Assembly: GCF_905171765.1 (NCBI RefSeq)
Contig: NC_053394.1
Coordinates: 156,576,756-156,640,755, forward strand
Source: Bufo bufo
Lineage: Eukaryota > Chordata > Amphibia > Anura > Bufonidae
DNA: 64,000 nt
Reading direction: 5' to 3'
Shown one piece after another: positions 20,618 through 30,570 of this stretch (position 1 is the first letter of the stretch; each line of letters starts with the position of its first letter). The translations under genes and the position numbers were made by a program. Under the pieces are notes generated by a model, which saw only the letters and a program-made list of their open reading frames with translations, was not told the DNA's origin and ran no database searches.

Positions 20618-23273
20618 ATGTCGCGCAAAATTTGTATTCCCTCAGTCAGACTCTCTCTGCTTTGCGTGTGCTGCGCTGCCATCAAGCGGTTAGGCTCCCG
20701 ACCCATTGCTTCCCGCAGCCCAACCTATGTAAGAACCAGAATGGGTGCGTTCTCTGTCTAGGGTGGTACGGGATGTCTCCAATACAAACAAAGCTATTGT
20801 GGATATATTGGGGCGTTTGTTGGCAAGGCAGTCCTCTGACCGGTTCGACTCTGGGGATCATGGGGCTCGTGCCCATCGCGGCCGCCCCACAAAACCGGCC
20901 AGAACTTCCTCCCCCAAAAGGTGGTTCTGTGTCCCCCGTGTCCTCGGCCTCTCCTCCTCCTGCTAGAGAGTCTCACTCCGACATATCCTCAACTGAAGAG
21001 GCCTGTTCCGAAGAGAGAGGGTCAGATAAGGATGTTGTCTCACCAGAGGGTCAGTCGCCCAAACTATCCTTCATGGTGGACATTTTAATTATGGCAGTTA
21101 TTGAGACGTTGCAGGTTGAAGATCCCGCTCAGTCATCTGCCAGCTCGGGTTTTTCCTTTAGAAGGTCCCGTCGCTACATAAGTGTTTCCCCAACCACCAG
21201 GTGTTTGATTCCTCTCTCTCCAAGGAGTGGAATTTTCCAGATAGACGTTTTATGTTGCCAAAACGCTTTAACGTCCTTTATCCTTTTCCGGAGGATTTGA
21301 CTAAGAAATGGTCGGCTCCACCTATAGTGGACCCGCCAGTTTCCCACTTGGCTAAACATACTATATTGCCAATGGCGGATGGGGTTTCTTTTTCTGATAT
21401 CAAAGATAGAAGCTGGAAGCGTTTGCAGAATCTGCCTTTGAAGCAGTGGGCACAGCGCTGCAGCCGGTGTTTGCCTCTACATGTGTGAGCAAGGCTATGG
21501 GGGAGTGGGCAAATAACTTACGTCAGGGTCTTGAGTCGGGAGTCCCCTCAGAGGAACTTGCAGATGTGGCCCTGCAGCTCTCGCATGCCAGTGCATATAT
21601 TTGTGAAGCATCTTTGGACGCGGCCAGGTTTATGGCTCGCTTGTCGGCCCTGTTGGTGGCTGTTAAAGGGGATATTAATTATTGGAATTTATGCAAATCT
21701 CAATAATTAATATTCATAAATAGTCGTGAATCGTCTAGTGATGACTCCGCCTATTTATGCCTAAATCAAATATAACGAGCTATGCTAGGTTAACTAGCTA
21801 ACTACCTCTGTTACCTATACACTCCACTGAACTACACTACGTGCGACTTACTAATATACTACGGCGGCGACTACTAAAAACACTATACACTGTATATGAA
21901 TAATAAAGTATTTATTATACAATACAATAATACAATTATACGCTATATCTATATATATTTATATATCAATGGTTATAAATATATATATACATACACAGTA
22001 CAGCAATAACACTACAGTAAAACACAATACAAACCTAACTACACTAGACAATACACAATTCCCAATTCCATCCCACACACTAGCTATACAATACACTTAC
22101 ATACATTCATTAGCAGCAACCCACCCGCCTGGCTACTCACTGTCCCTACGGGGTAGACAAAGGGTTAACACACACTCAGCTGCTGCTGGGGTAAGCAGGC
22201 AGCAGTGAAGGGGTAAACAGGGCAGCTACAGGGGTAACTGGGGCTGCCTCAAGGGTAATGCAGGGGTTATGCAGTGCTGGAGGGAAAAGGTTACTCAGCC
22301 ATCTCCAGGGGCATGTGGCCTCTCTTCCTTCAGGGAGCTGTTCCCATGTTTCTCTGTTTGTAGTCCAATCCAGTTTATTAGCCTTTGTCTTGGCTTCGGC
22401 TAATATAGCCCAAAAGCAGCCCACCTCCCCCTTCAACAGGAGGGTGATGACATCATCGTGGGCGTGTGACGGAATGCTTGAACTGAATCAAAGGACTTCC
22501 TGCCCAAGGTGTAAATGAGAGCATCCCCCCCCAGCTGCCACACCATAACATCACACACTCCCACGTCATAACAGAACCAGGCTGATCAATATATACATAT
22601 ATATACACATATATACACACTACACAACCTGGGGATCATATCAGTATATACATATATACCCACCCAACCTGGGGGCACTTAGGTATACATGTATATACAT
22701 ACACAAACCTAGACAGATCCATATACTGGGCCCACATTTAGGTATATACATCCATATAGATGTTTGGGGCACATCTACCTGCATGTCTATATACATAATA
22801 TAATTCTGGGGCATAAATGGGCAGTAATAAGCCCACCTGCATATGGATATATTATACATAGAGATGTATGCTGACAAGGGGGCATACATACATCTCCATG
22901 TATACACCCATACCACCTGGACCGGCCCATGCAAAAGGGCCACTATATATGCATATATGTAAGGGCATATATACATATATATTTAAATCCAACACTTCCC
23001 TCAACAGTGGCTATTTGCCGTACCCTATGGCTCTCATGCTGGGTGGCAGATAATGCTTCAAAGTGGACATTGACAGCCCTCCCATTTACTGGCAGCAGAC
23101 TTTTTGGTAAGCACCTGGATGAGATCATTTTGGACGCTACAGGTGGTAAGAGCACCAATTTACCTCAGAACAGGAGGCGGTCTAATAAGGCAAAAAAGCG
23201 GAAGCCTTTTTTTTGTCCCTTTCAGAGTTTTTCCGGCCCCAAGGGAGCGTCCAATAAGTTGGCCGCAGTCTAG
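20618..23273 (+). pseudogene. DIRS gag-like gene, frameshifted and split by a solo LTR
   Basis: From ATG at 20618 (MSRK) the coding trace hops between frames: VVRDVSNTNKAIVDILGRLL, SPEGQSPKLSFMVDILI, FPDRRFMLPKRFNVLYPFPE, ADVALQLSHASAYICEASLD, ending ALLVAV at 21660. A 1346-bp LTR then interrupts it. It resumes as RTLWLSCWVADNASKW, FGKHLDEIILDATGGKS and a basic tail, with TAG at 23271-23273. Several frameshifts make it a pseudogene. Confidence 0.8.
21661..23006. mobile_element. Solo LTR, 1346 bp, inside DIRS gag
   Basis: The ends are TGTTAAAGGGG and CCCTCAACA, with a 5-bp duplication GTGGC at 21656-21660 and 23007-23011; removing the insert restores the gag frame (LVAICRTLWL). The interior is AT-rich with many ATATAC runs. 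Orientation is not resolved. Confidence 0.75.
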
Positions 23274-23503
23274 AAGCGCAAGCCTTCTTTCAAGCCGCGG
23301 CCTTCCTGGCATTCCCGTCAACAGGGCTCCAAGTCCATTAACCCTAAGAGCTCCGCTGCATGACGGGCAGCTCCCGGCGCCCTCCGTTCGGGTGGGTGGA
23401 GGGCTTCATGTTTTTCGGCATGTTTTCACTGGCTCACGTCTCAGATGCGTGGATGAGGGAGTTCATTGCAGAGGGCTACAAGATGGATTTCAAATCCTCC
23501 CCT

Positions 23504-24482
23504 TGTGGCAGGCGCAGCACTATGAAGTGCCTTTTGCGCTGTGGCATTAGAAGAATTTTGATATCTCTGACTTTTAGTCTAACCAGACTGTCTATTACTC
23601 TGTAATTCCTCTAGCGCCGTTCTATGGAAACAGTAGGTTTTAAAGATCACACCAAATGGTTGAAATAACTTCTTTATTAACTTCAACTTTTCTTCATATA
23701 TAACACTGCCGCCTCCGCAGTAGATAGTCCATGTACAAAACACATGTTGAATAAAGTATCATAAAATGGCGGTATGCATAAAATGATGGTTCAGCTGTTC
23801 AATTTTGTCATTCAACATAAAATGGTGGATATATTTCTCTCTTCAGTATCTGTACTCTCACTTTAAGTTATTTAAGCACTTTATGATGTCTCTGAGAGGT
23901 ATATGTATGCAATTTGTATGGTGGAACTGTAAGTAAACATACATATAACCAGTTCAGTATACAGTTCTAATCACTATATTAACAGTAGGAACATTATATA
24001 CCTGTTTTAAATACCTATTTTGGCCTCTTGCTTCCATAAAACACAGCTCTTAGTGGTGTGTGTCTGTTCAGCTCGTCTCTCTGGTGAATAATGATTCCAG
24101 CAGCTCCTGCTAGGTTAATTTCCCACACAAGCTGTGTGTGAGGCTGGCTGTAATTGGTCAAAACTCCTGGGCTGTGTGAGGCTAGCTAGGATTGGTCAAG
24201 ACTCCTGCTTAGCAACAAGAGTTTAACTCTATGCTTTCTGCTGTGTCATTGAGCTTACCTTACATTTATATAATGAATCTTAAAGGCATATTATCTTTTC
24301 TGCTTATGTGAACACAATAAATATAACTGTTATATGACATCCAAAACATGAAGTCACAGTAAATAACTCTGCTTTTCCTATATATAAACATAGGAACTGT
24401 ATTAAGGTTATTGGCAGGTCTAGCTGTATAAACATATAAGCTATGTTAGCAACCTAGTACAGTTCTTAGCTGGCCAGCTACA
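23504..24482 (-). mobile_element. LTR-like insertion, 979 bp, inside DIRS
   Basis: The insert is bounded by TGTGGCAGGCG and GGCCAGCTACA and by a 7-bp direct repeat CTCCCCT (23497-23503, 24483-24489). It splits the DIRS reading KSSP before the reverse transcriptase. On the minus strand it starts TGTAGCTGGCC, has TATATAAATG-like and AATAAAG phrases in the order of an LTR and ends TGCCACA. Seven bases is unusual for an LTR duplication, so the class is uncertain. Confidence 0.5.
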
Positions 24483-24549
24483 CTCCCCTCCGTCCCGTTT
24501 CTTTTTCTTTTTTTTTCGGTCGTCTCCTCCGACCTCTTCCGCAGCCGCA

Positions 24550-24735
24550 GATTTTTTTCTGCCAATTCACACGCTGCTGCAGCAAGGTGTGATTGTTCCG
24601 GTTCCTGCGCAAGACTGTTTTCAGGGGTTTTACTCCAATCTCTTTGTGGTTCCCAAAAAAGAGGGGACAGTCCGTCCCGTTTTAGACCTCAAGGCGCTCA
24701 GCCATTTCCTTCGCGTCCGCAGATTCCGGATGGAG
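24550..24735 (+). pseudogene. DIRS reverse transcriptase, N-terminal fragment
   Basis: The frame reads FFLPIHTLLQQGVIVPVPAQ, then DCFQGFYSNLFVVPKKEG, then TVRPVLDLKALSHFLRVRRF. This is the start of the DIRS/Gypsy-type reverse-transcriptase domain. It runs directly into a recombinase-like segment (RSGNASMEPRLLAFLESGMD), so the catalytic YxDD part, RNase H and methylase regions are deleted. Confidence 0.8.
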
Positions 24736-25286
24736 TCACACAGGTCGGGCAATGCGTCCATGGAGCCGCGACTTTTGGCTTTCCTGGAGTCGGGCATGGA
24801 CTTGGGGCTGGCTCTCAGCTCTCTCAAAGGGCAAGTGTCGGCTCTCTCCATTCTTTTTCAGCGAAATTTAGCTTCGCTTTAGGAGGTTCAGACTTTTCTG
24901 CTGGAGGTGGCGCATGCTGCGCCTCCCATCCGTCCTCCATTGGATCCTTATCTAATGCTCAACACTCTCCAGTCTTCTCCGTTTGAGCCTTTGCAGCAGG
25001 TGTCGCTGCGCTTCCTGTCTTATAAGGTGGCTTTCTTGGTTGCAATTACTTCTATTCGTAGAGTGGTGGAAGTTGCGGCTTTGTCATGTCGGTCGCCCTT
25101 TCTGATCCTCCATCAGGATAAGGTTGTCCTTCGCCCTGTGCAGTCCTTCTTGCCGTGGTGTCGACATTCCATCTAAATTAGGAGATTATACTTCCTTCAT
25201 TTTGTCCGGACCCGTCTCATCCTCGAGAACAGTCGCTCCATACTCTGGATCTGTTGCATGCAGTGCGTATCTATTTGTCCCAGATG

Positions 25287-26282
25287 CAGGGGTGTATCTA
25301 TCACGAGGCAAGCAAGGCATTTGCCTAGGGCGGCACTTGCCAATGGGGCTGCAAAATGCCTTGTTTGCTTAGTGATAGTTACACTCCAGTGACTGCTCGC
25401 TCCTCTGCCTTCAGCATCCTCCTCCTCTCCGTCTCTCTGGACCAGTCCCCGCCCCTCCCTCTCTCTCCTCCAATCAGGGGCAGCATTATATGGGGGAGCG
25501 GTCACATGACCAGTGTCGGCTGCAGCTTCTCATGTGAGGGGGACAGGTGGTGGCTGCAGCCGGTGAAGGGAAACAATGGCTGAGGACGAGCTGGCCTCCA
25601 GGCTGAACCGGCGCCTGCGAATGGAGGACCCGGCGGAGGCGGAGCAGGAGCCGCCGCACATGAGGGTCTTCAACCCATACACCGAGTTCAGCAGAAAGCA
25701 GATCAAGGACATGGAGGGGATGTTCAGGCGGTGAGTTCCCAGAGTGCTGGGGCAGTGACCCCGGTGCCCATCACCAGTCTCTGATGCGCCGGTCACTGAT
25801 CTCCAGTAAGCGTTTGGCGTACATGCAGTCCTATGCAAAACTACAGGCAGCACGCGAGGAGTGCTCAGTGACAAACTCAATTCTGCTACATCTGTGTGTA
25901 ATGGGCACATACAGGCTGGATGGACATTTAGGGTCCAAAGCAACCAATCAGTGCCTTGCTTTCTTCTTTTAAATAGGGCAGGAAATATGAACCGTGGCCC
26001 CTGATTGGCTGGTTTATGTGGGGGCCCCATTGGCCCTCTTCACCGCTTCATGTTGTTAATGGAGTGGTCCTCTAAACAGCCCACATGGACAGATTTCCCT
26101 ACACCTTGCCCTTCATTTTGTGATGATTCTTTTTCAGGAAAGGGTGGAGCCTAAAGAGGAAGGGGTGGAGTTTACAGAGGAAGGGGTTTGTCCTTGACAG
26201 GAAGGGGTGGGTCAAATTTATATTAGGGGGGTGCCCGAGTTTAGTCTCGCCTAGGGCAGCACAAAACCAAGATACACCACTG
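25287..26282 (+). mobile_element. Non-autonomous hAT element carrying host gene sequence
   Basis: A 996-bp element has ends CAGGGGTGTATCT and CAGTGGTGTATCT (inverted, one mismatch) and a perfect 8-bp duplication CCCAGATG at 25279-25286 and 26283-26290, diagnostic of hAT. It has no transposase. The middle holds a promoter-like GC-rich stretch with CCAAT and TATAT phrases (25455-25500) and an exon of an EFHD-type gene with its splice donor. This is a Pack-type (transduplicating) element nested in the DIRS recombinase. Confidence 0.85.
25576..25730 (+). pseudogene. Captured first exon of an EFHD1/EFHD2 (swiprosin) gene
   Basis: From ATG at 25576 (context AAACAATGG) 155 nt stay open: MAEDELASRLNRRLR, a Glu/Pro-rich linker, RVFNPYTEF, then SRKQIKDMEGMFRR, followed exactly by GTGAGT at 25731. 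The NPYTEF...SRKQIKDME signature and the DELAxxLxRRL start are those of swiprosins, EF-hand calcium-binding actin regulators. The EF hands themselves are in later exons and are absent. Compared with the family as I remember it, the usual NPYTEF-xEF-SRKQ has lost about three residues, and the low-complexity linker is short. Which paralogue donated it cannot be told by eye. No downstream exon or acceptor follows, so no swiprosin can be made; a chimeric transcript is possible. Confidence 0.85.
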
Positions 26283-27610
26283 CCCAGATGCCATATTTTA
26301 GGCGGACGGATTCCCTGTTCGTTATTCCAGAGGGGCCAAGACCAGGCCTGGCAGCGTCAAAGACTTCCATTTCCAGATGGATTAGTTTGGCTATTGTGCA
26401 AGCGTACCGCGTTAAGGACCGTGCCCCGCCCTTCCGTGTGACTGCTCATTCGGCTCGGCCAGTGGAAGCCTCTTGAGTGATGCATCACAGGGCTTCAGCC
26501 CTTCAGGTGTGCAAGGTGGCAACCCGGTCATCTTTGCATACTTTTTCCAAGTTTTACATAGTGCACACCTTTGCATCTTCTGACGCTTCTTTGGGGCGTA
26601 CAGTTTTGCAGACAGCTGTTCTCTGATTGGCAGGGGGGTTGAAGTTAAGCCCACCCTCAGGGACTGCTGTGGAACGTCCCATGGTCAAGGCCTGTGTCCC
26701 CCAATGAGACGGATGAGAAAACTAGATTTTTGTACTCACCGTAAAATCTGTTTCTCTTCCGTTTATTGGGGGACACAGCTCCCACCCAGTTTTTTGTTTA
26801 TGGGCCTTTTCGGGCCTGTGTGGTTCTGGGTTTGCACATAATGTGATTTTCTTATGTCTGGCTTCTCCTACTGCTTTTGCACTAAACTGATTAGCTTGGT
26901 CCCTGCAGGAAGGGATATAGCTGAAGAGAGAGGAGCTTACTTTTTGTGTGCTAAGTGTCCGCCTCCTAGCGCCAACAGCTATACCCATGGTCAAGGCCTG
27001 TGTCCCGCAATGAACGGAAGAGAAACTGATTTTACGGGGAGTACAAAAATCGAGTTTTTCCAATACGGTGAATGGCGTAAAGGAAAAAAGGGTCAAAATG
27101 CCAAAATAGTCACACACATTCCAAAATGGTATCAGTAAAAACTACAGATTGTCTCGCAAAAAATTAGCCCCACATAGCTCAGTAGATATAACTATAATAA
27201 AAAGTTATGGGGGTCAGAATTTGGTGATATAAAATATTTTTTTTTTATTCAAAGTTTACATTTATTTTTACACTATTTAGACATAAAAAACCTATACATA
27301 TGTGGTATTGCTGTAAATGTACTGACCCAGAGAATGAAGAGCACAGGTCAGGGCAAAGGGAATGCCGTGGGAACAAAACCCATAAAATGGTGGAGGACTT
27401 TTTTTCCCAATTCCACCCCATTTAGAATTTTTTTTCCTGCTTCCCACTACATTTTATGCCATATTAAATGGTAGCATTAGAAAGTACTACATGTCCGTGA
27501 AAAAATGAGGCTTCATACAGCTATGTGAACGGAAAAATAAAAAGTTATGGCTCAAGGAAGATAGGGAAGAAAAAGAAAAATGAAAAAACCTCTGGTATCC
27601 TAAGGGTTAA

Positions 27611-29368
27611 GAGAGGGGAGAGTCATTTCAGACCATTCAAAACCATTTACATCAGCGTGGTCTGCGTGCTAGACGACCTGCAAGGGTACCTGAATACACC
27701 ACCAGGCATAGGCATCATAATGCATGGGCCAGGGAGCATTTTCACTGCACAAGGGACCAATGGGCCTCAGTGCTATTCACTGATGAAAGTAAATTCACGC
27801 TGAACAGAAATGATGGTCGCCAAGGAGAGCGCTATGCATCAGCCACTGTTGTCACCAGACGAGCCTTTGGTGGTGGTAGTGTGTCACGGCCACGGTTATG
27901 GTCGTGACTCCTTGGGAGTCGCATACAGTTGCCCGCGGTTTTGGTTGTTGTGTCAACCGCAGCTGAGGCATTATGTAGTTGGCCTCGGTGCGGTTGCCGC
28001 GGACAACAGCCTTGTGTGCGGTTCCCGGGGAGTTGTTTTGGATGCACGTTTGTATGTCTGGTGTGCACTGTGTTTTATGTTTGTGTGCGCACGGACATCA
28101 TTCCCCGCACTGTGGTTACCCGTGGCAACCTTAGGTGGTATTATGTACATGTGGTGGCAGTGTCCCGGCCTTCGGGCTGACTCCCTGGACACGTGTGCCA
28201 CCCATGTCGTTGCTTGCGGCAACGGCCACAGTGTGATCTGTTGGACACTTTTCCTTTTTGTGAGTTTCCCTTCTGTGGTGTGTGTAGGGTTAACTCCCTT
28301 CCCAGTGTGTGTGTGATGTCACTGGGTGTGTCCTTCCTTTGGGTGTGGCCACTTTGGGCCTATATAACCTCTCTCTGTGGCAGGGCTCAGGAGGTTGCTT
28401 CAGCATGCTTGCTGATAGCAGCCTCCTGTGTTTTTCCATCTGCCTGTGAGAGCCACCACTGTGGTCATAGATTTAAGTTTAAGTTTATGCCTTCTTGTAT
28501 GTCATGTTGTATGTGATGTTCTGTTGGGACCTTCCTTGTCACTTTTGTGCAGTTTACGGTTCTGGATTCCTGTTGCTCAGGGATCTAGTCAGCAAGGCTG
28601 TGGCAGGTTGGAGGAACTTCTAGTTCGCCTGCCATACCCGTAAAACTGTTTGTGTTCCCCTTTTTCCCAACAGCTTGGCCAGTGAGACTCCTGCTCCTCC
28701 GCGTCTAGGAGGAGTAGGTCGTCTTACCCTGACTCCTAGCGCAGGGACCGGACGGAGGGTGAGTTAGGGATCCGAGGTTCCTGCGCATGGGTCCTCCTAC
28801 CTTTAAGGTCGGCCCATGCAGTTAGGAGTTAGGGTCAGGGTAGGGACGCTGTTAGGAGGTGACCTGCTCCCTATCCTGTTCTCCTGGCCGAGTAGGCCTA
28901 CAGCACCTGGCATTGCACGGCTGAGGATTTCCCCCATCCTCAGCCGTGACATAGTGTTACAGTGTGGGCAGGTGTGTCTAGTCAATACAAAACTGCCCTA
29001 CACTTAACATCATTAATCCGGTCATTGTGCCTCTGCATGAACAACACAGGCCTAATTTTATCTTCATGGACGACAATGTGCCAGCTCATCGAGGTCGCAT
29101 CATTAGGGAATGATTGCTGGAGACTGGGGTACCTCAAATGGAGTGGAGTGGCCTTCTCCAGACCTGAATCCCATTGAAAACCTATGGGATCAGCTGAGTC
29201 GCCGTGTAGAGGCTCGTAATTCTGTACCCAAGAACCTCAATGACCTGATGGACGCCCTTCAATAAGAGTGGGATGCCATGCCTCAGCAGACAATAAGTCA
29301 ACTTGTGAACAGCATGAGAAGTCGTTGTCAAGCTGTAATTGATGCTCAAGGCCACGTGACAAGTTATT
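27611..29368 (+). pseudogene. Tc1 transposase, 3' fragment, interrupted
   Basis: After the right TTAA the frame reads RGESFQTIQNHLHQRGLRAR, continues to WASVLFTDESKF (first catalytic Asp) and is split at 27882 by the solo LTR. It resumes with VWAGV, FIFMDDNVPAHRG (second Asp region) and [17 protein letters not shown] (frameshifted [10 protein letters not shown]), then the C-terminal VNSMRSRCQAVIDAQGHVT. Stops and frameshifts are present, so it is dead. Confidence 0.8.
27882..28951 (+). mobile_element. Solo LTR, 1070 bp, inside the Tc1 transposase
   Basis: The ends are TGTCACGGC and GCCGTGACA, with a 5-bp duplication TAGTG at 27877-27881 and 28952-28956. Excision restores the Tc1 phrase GGGSV-VWAGV. 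A TATA phrase (GCCTATATAACC near 28360) followed by CTCAGGAGGTTGC looks like an LTR promoter in plus orientation. No internal retroviral genes remain. Confidence 0.8.
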
Positions 29369-29544
29369 GAGACGCTGACACTGGTGTTGGCTTTTGTTTC
29401 AATAAATTGTTTGAGATGAGGAAATCACCATTGCATGCTTCTACTTAAATGCCCTACTTTCATGATATAATTTCACTGTAGCGTGAAGTTTTTACGTTTT
29501 CTATAAACTTTTTGTAAGTAGTCTATATGGAGATCTATCTACAG

Positions 29545-29745
29545 TATCTATATAGAGAATTCAAAAATAGGGCAGCACACCTTGTTCATAGCAATCCGGG
29601 TGCCTGTGTAAAACCCTTGACCATGGATGTGTTAATAACAGAAGAAATCCACGGCACTCCTCTGTAAATGTTAAATAAACAAGTGTATATATTCACATGT
29701 CACAGTGATGTTTCAGTCCCCTCACGGAACCTTTCTCAAGCCAAG
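29545..29745 (-). mobile_element. Penelope-like fragment with hammerhead-like motif
   Basis: On the minus strand CTTGAGAAAGGTTCC is followed by GGGGACTGAAAC (29710-29740). Further along come TTTATTTAAC-like sequence, GAGGAGTGCCGTGG and, at the far end, GGTGTGCTGCCC. The CTTGAGAA...GAAAC layout and GAGTGC...GCTGCC phrases match degenerate vertebrate Penelope-like pieces, as at 8906-9034. No target duplication was identified. Confidence 0.45.
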
Positions 29746-29849
29746 TAAATTACAAAGTGCAAGTACATTCATATATATCACATGATTAATTAATGACCAA
29801 TATCAGAGTAAACCAATCCATAATTTAGTGTCAACATGATTGTGGTTTC

Positions 29850-30095
29850 TAGGGATGAACGAATCGACTTCGGATGAAGTGGAACCTTGGAACTGAACCG
29901 GAGTTCGGGAAAAGGTTTTTGACAGTAGAAATTTATTTTTGAAGTTATTACCCGAAGTCTCGCGTAATAACTTCGGCTCATGTGACCCAATACATTCCAA
30001 TACTGTACGGAGCGCTCGCTCCGTACAGTATTCAAACAAAGTTTTATGCGAATCGACTTTGGATGGTTCATCCGAAGTCGATTCACTCATCCCTA
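29850..30095. mobile_element. 246-bp hAT MITE, TAGGGATGAACGAA ends
   Basis: The inverted ends TAGGGATGAACGAATCGACT / AGTCGATTCACTCATCCCTA are flanked by a perfect 8-bp duplication GTGGTTTC (29842-29849, 30096-30103). The interior is a hairpin with CTGTACGGAGCG at the centre. Its ends resemble those of the intact hAT element at 55076-61323. Confidence 0.85.
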
Positions 30096-30139
30096 GTGGT
30101 TTCATATAATTGATATAAAGTGAAGCAATGTGCATATAT

Positions 30140-30570
30140 GAGATTAAAGGGAATTTGTCATGAACTTTATGCTGCCCATACTAACGGCAGAATAAAGTAG
30201 AGACAGGTGAGTTGATTTCAGCGGTCTGTCATTTATAAGTTAAAAGTAAGTGGTTCCTGCTCTCCTGCCCACCTGCTGATGGCTGACTGTCTTCTACCTA
30301 GTTTTCTCCCTTTCTCTCTAGGAGAGAACTGCCAACCATCAGCAGATGGGGGAGAGAGCAGGAGATTAGGAATAACCAGGACTCTTCTCAGGTAGATTGG
30401 ACTCTTTTCAAGGCCTGGGCTGCAATAATTATGATGCTGGTTCTCAGCAACCGCTTACTTTTAGCTCATGAGTGACACACCGCTGACATCAGCATTTCTG
30501 TCACTAATTTATGCTGCGCTCAGTGAGGTCAGCATCAAGTTGATGACAGGTTCCCTAAGTGCCTATATAT
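30140..30570. mobile_element. T2-type MITE, partial boundaries
   Basis: TTAAAGGGAATTTGTCATGA on the left and GTTGATGACAGGTTCCCT on the right form inverted ends, with internal inverted blocks (CTGCTGATGGCTGAC / CCATCAGCAGATGG). TTAA is present on the left; the right flank reads AAGT, so the duplication is imperfect. Confidence 0.5.

Larger units (their letters stand above)
24780..26640 (+). pseudogene. DIRS tyrosine recombinase, split by a hAT element
   Basis: The first part (24780-25278) reads LGLALSSLKGQVSALSILFQ and, in another frame, YKVAFLVAITSIRRVVEVAA with SCRSPFLILHQDKVV. The hAT element at 25287-26282 interrupts it. The second part (26291-26640) reads GLAASKTSISRWISLAIVQA, then the catalytic TAHSAR box followed by a stop, then SSLHTFSKFYIVHTFASSDA with the expected tyrosine context. 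Stops and frameshifts make it inactive. Confidence 0.8.
19391..27059 (+). mobile_element. DIRS-type tyrosine-recombinase retrotransposon, disrupted
   Basis: The left end holds TTCTCATCCGTCTCATTGGG followed by about 140 bases (GACCATGGGTATAGCTGTTG, GGAGGCGGACACTAAGCAC). The right end carries the same sequence inverted (26880-27059), and a further partial copy at 26700-26790 forms the internal complementary region expected for DIRS. Between them are gag-like, reverse-transcriptase and tyrosine-recombinase fragments in DIRS order. Three later insertions (21661-23006, 23504-24482, 25287-26282) account for about 3.3 kb. The remaining 4.3 kb is shorter than a full DIRS because most of the reverse transcriptase/RNase H region is missing. 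Confidence 0.85.
18819..27606. mobile_element. piggyBac-type element disrupted by a DIRS insertion
   Basis: TTAA at 18815-18818 and 27607-27610 flanks ends CCCGTTCGCTACC and the complement of CCCTTAGGATACC. The Tc1 reading resumes exactly across the TTAA. Without the DIRS insertion the element is about 1.1 kb, non-coding, and similar in its interior (AACATCATGGGCATCACCGC, TGTGGTATTGCTGTAAATGT) to the piggyBac-type element at 35030. Confidence 0.7.
17791..29523 (+). mobile_element. Tc1-type transposon carrying nested insertions
   Basis: A Tc1 element starts at TA|CACTATTCTCGAAAAGTT (17789-17790) and ends near 29523 at the complement of GACTACTTACAAAAAGTT before TA. Removing the MITE (460 bp), the piggyBac-type composite (8788 bp), the solo LTR (1070 bp) and their target duplications leaves about 1.40 kb, the normal length of a Tc1 element. 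The 5' half of the transposase lies at 18090-18818 and the 3' half at 27611-29368. This is the oldest layer of the nest. Confidence 0.8.

Noticed and set aside
25576..25730. A functional EFHD gene at this locus
   Set aside because: Only one exon is present, it lies within a hAT element nested in a DIRS recombinase, and no EF-hand exon follows.
27810..28316. 168-codon frame and its opposite-strand partners
   Set aside because: They fall inside a solo LTR bounded by TAGTG duplications; no retroviral or cellular domain is visible.
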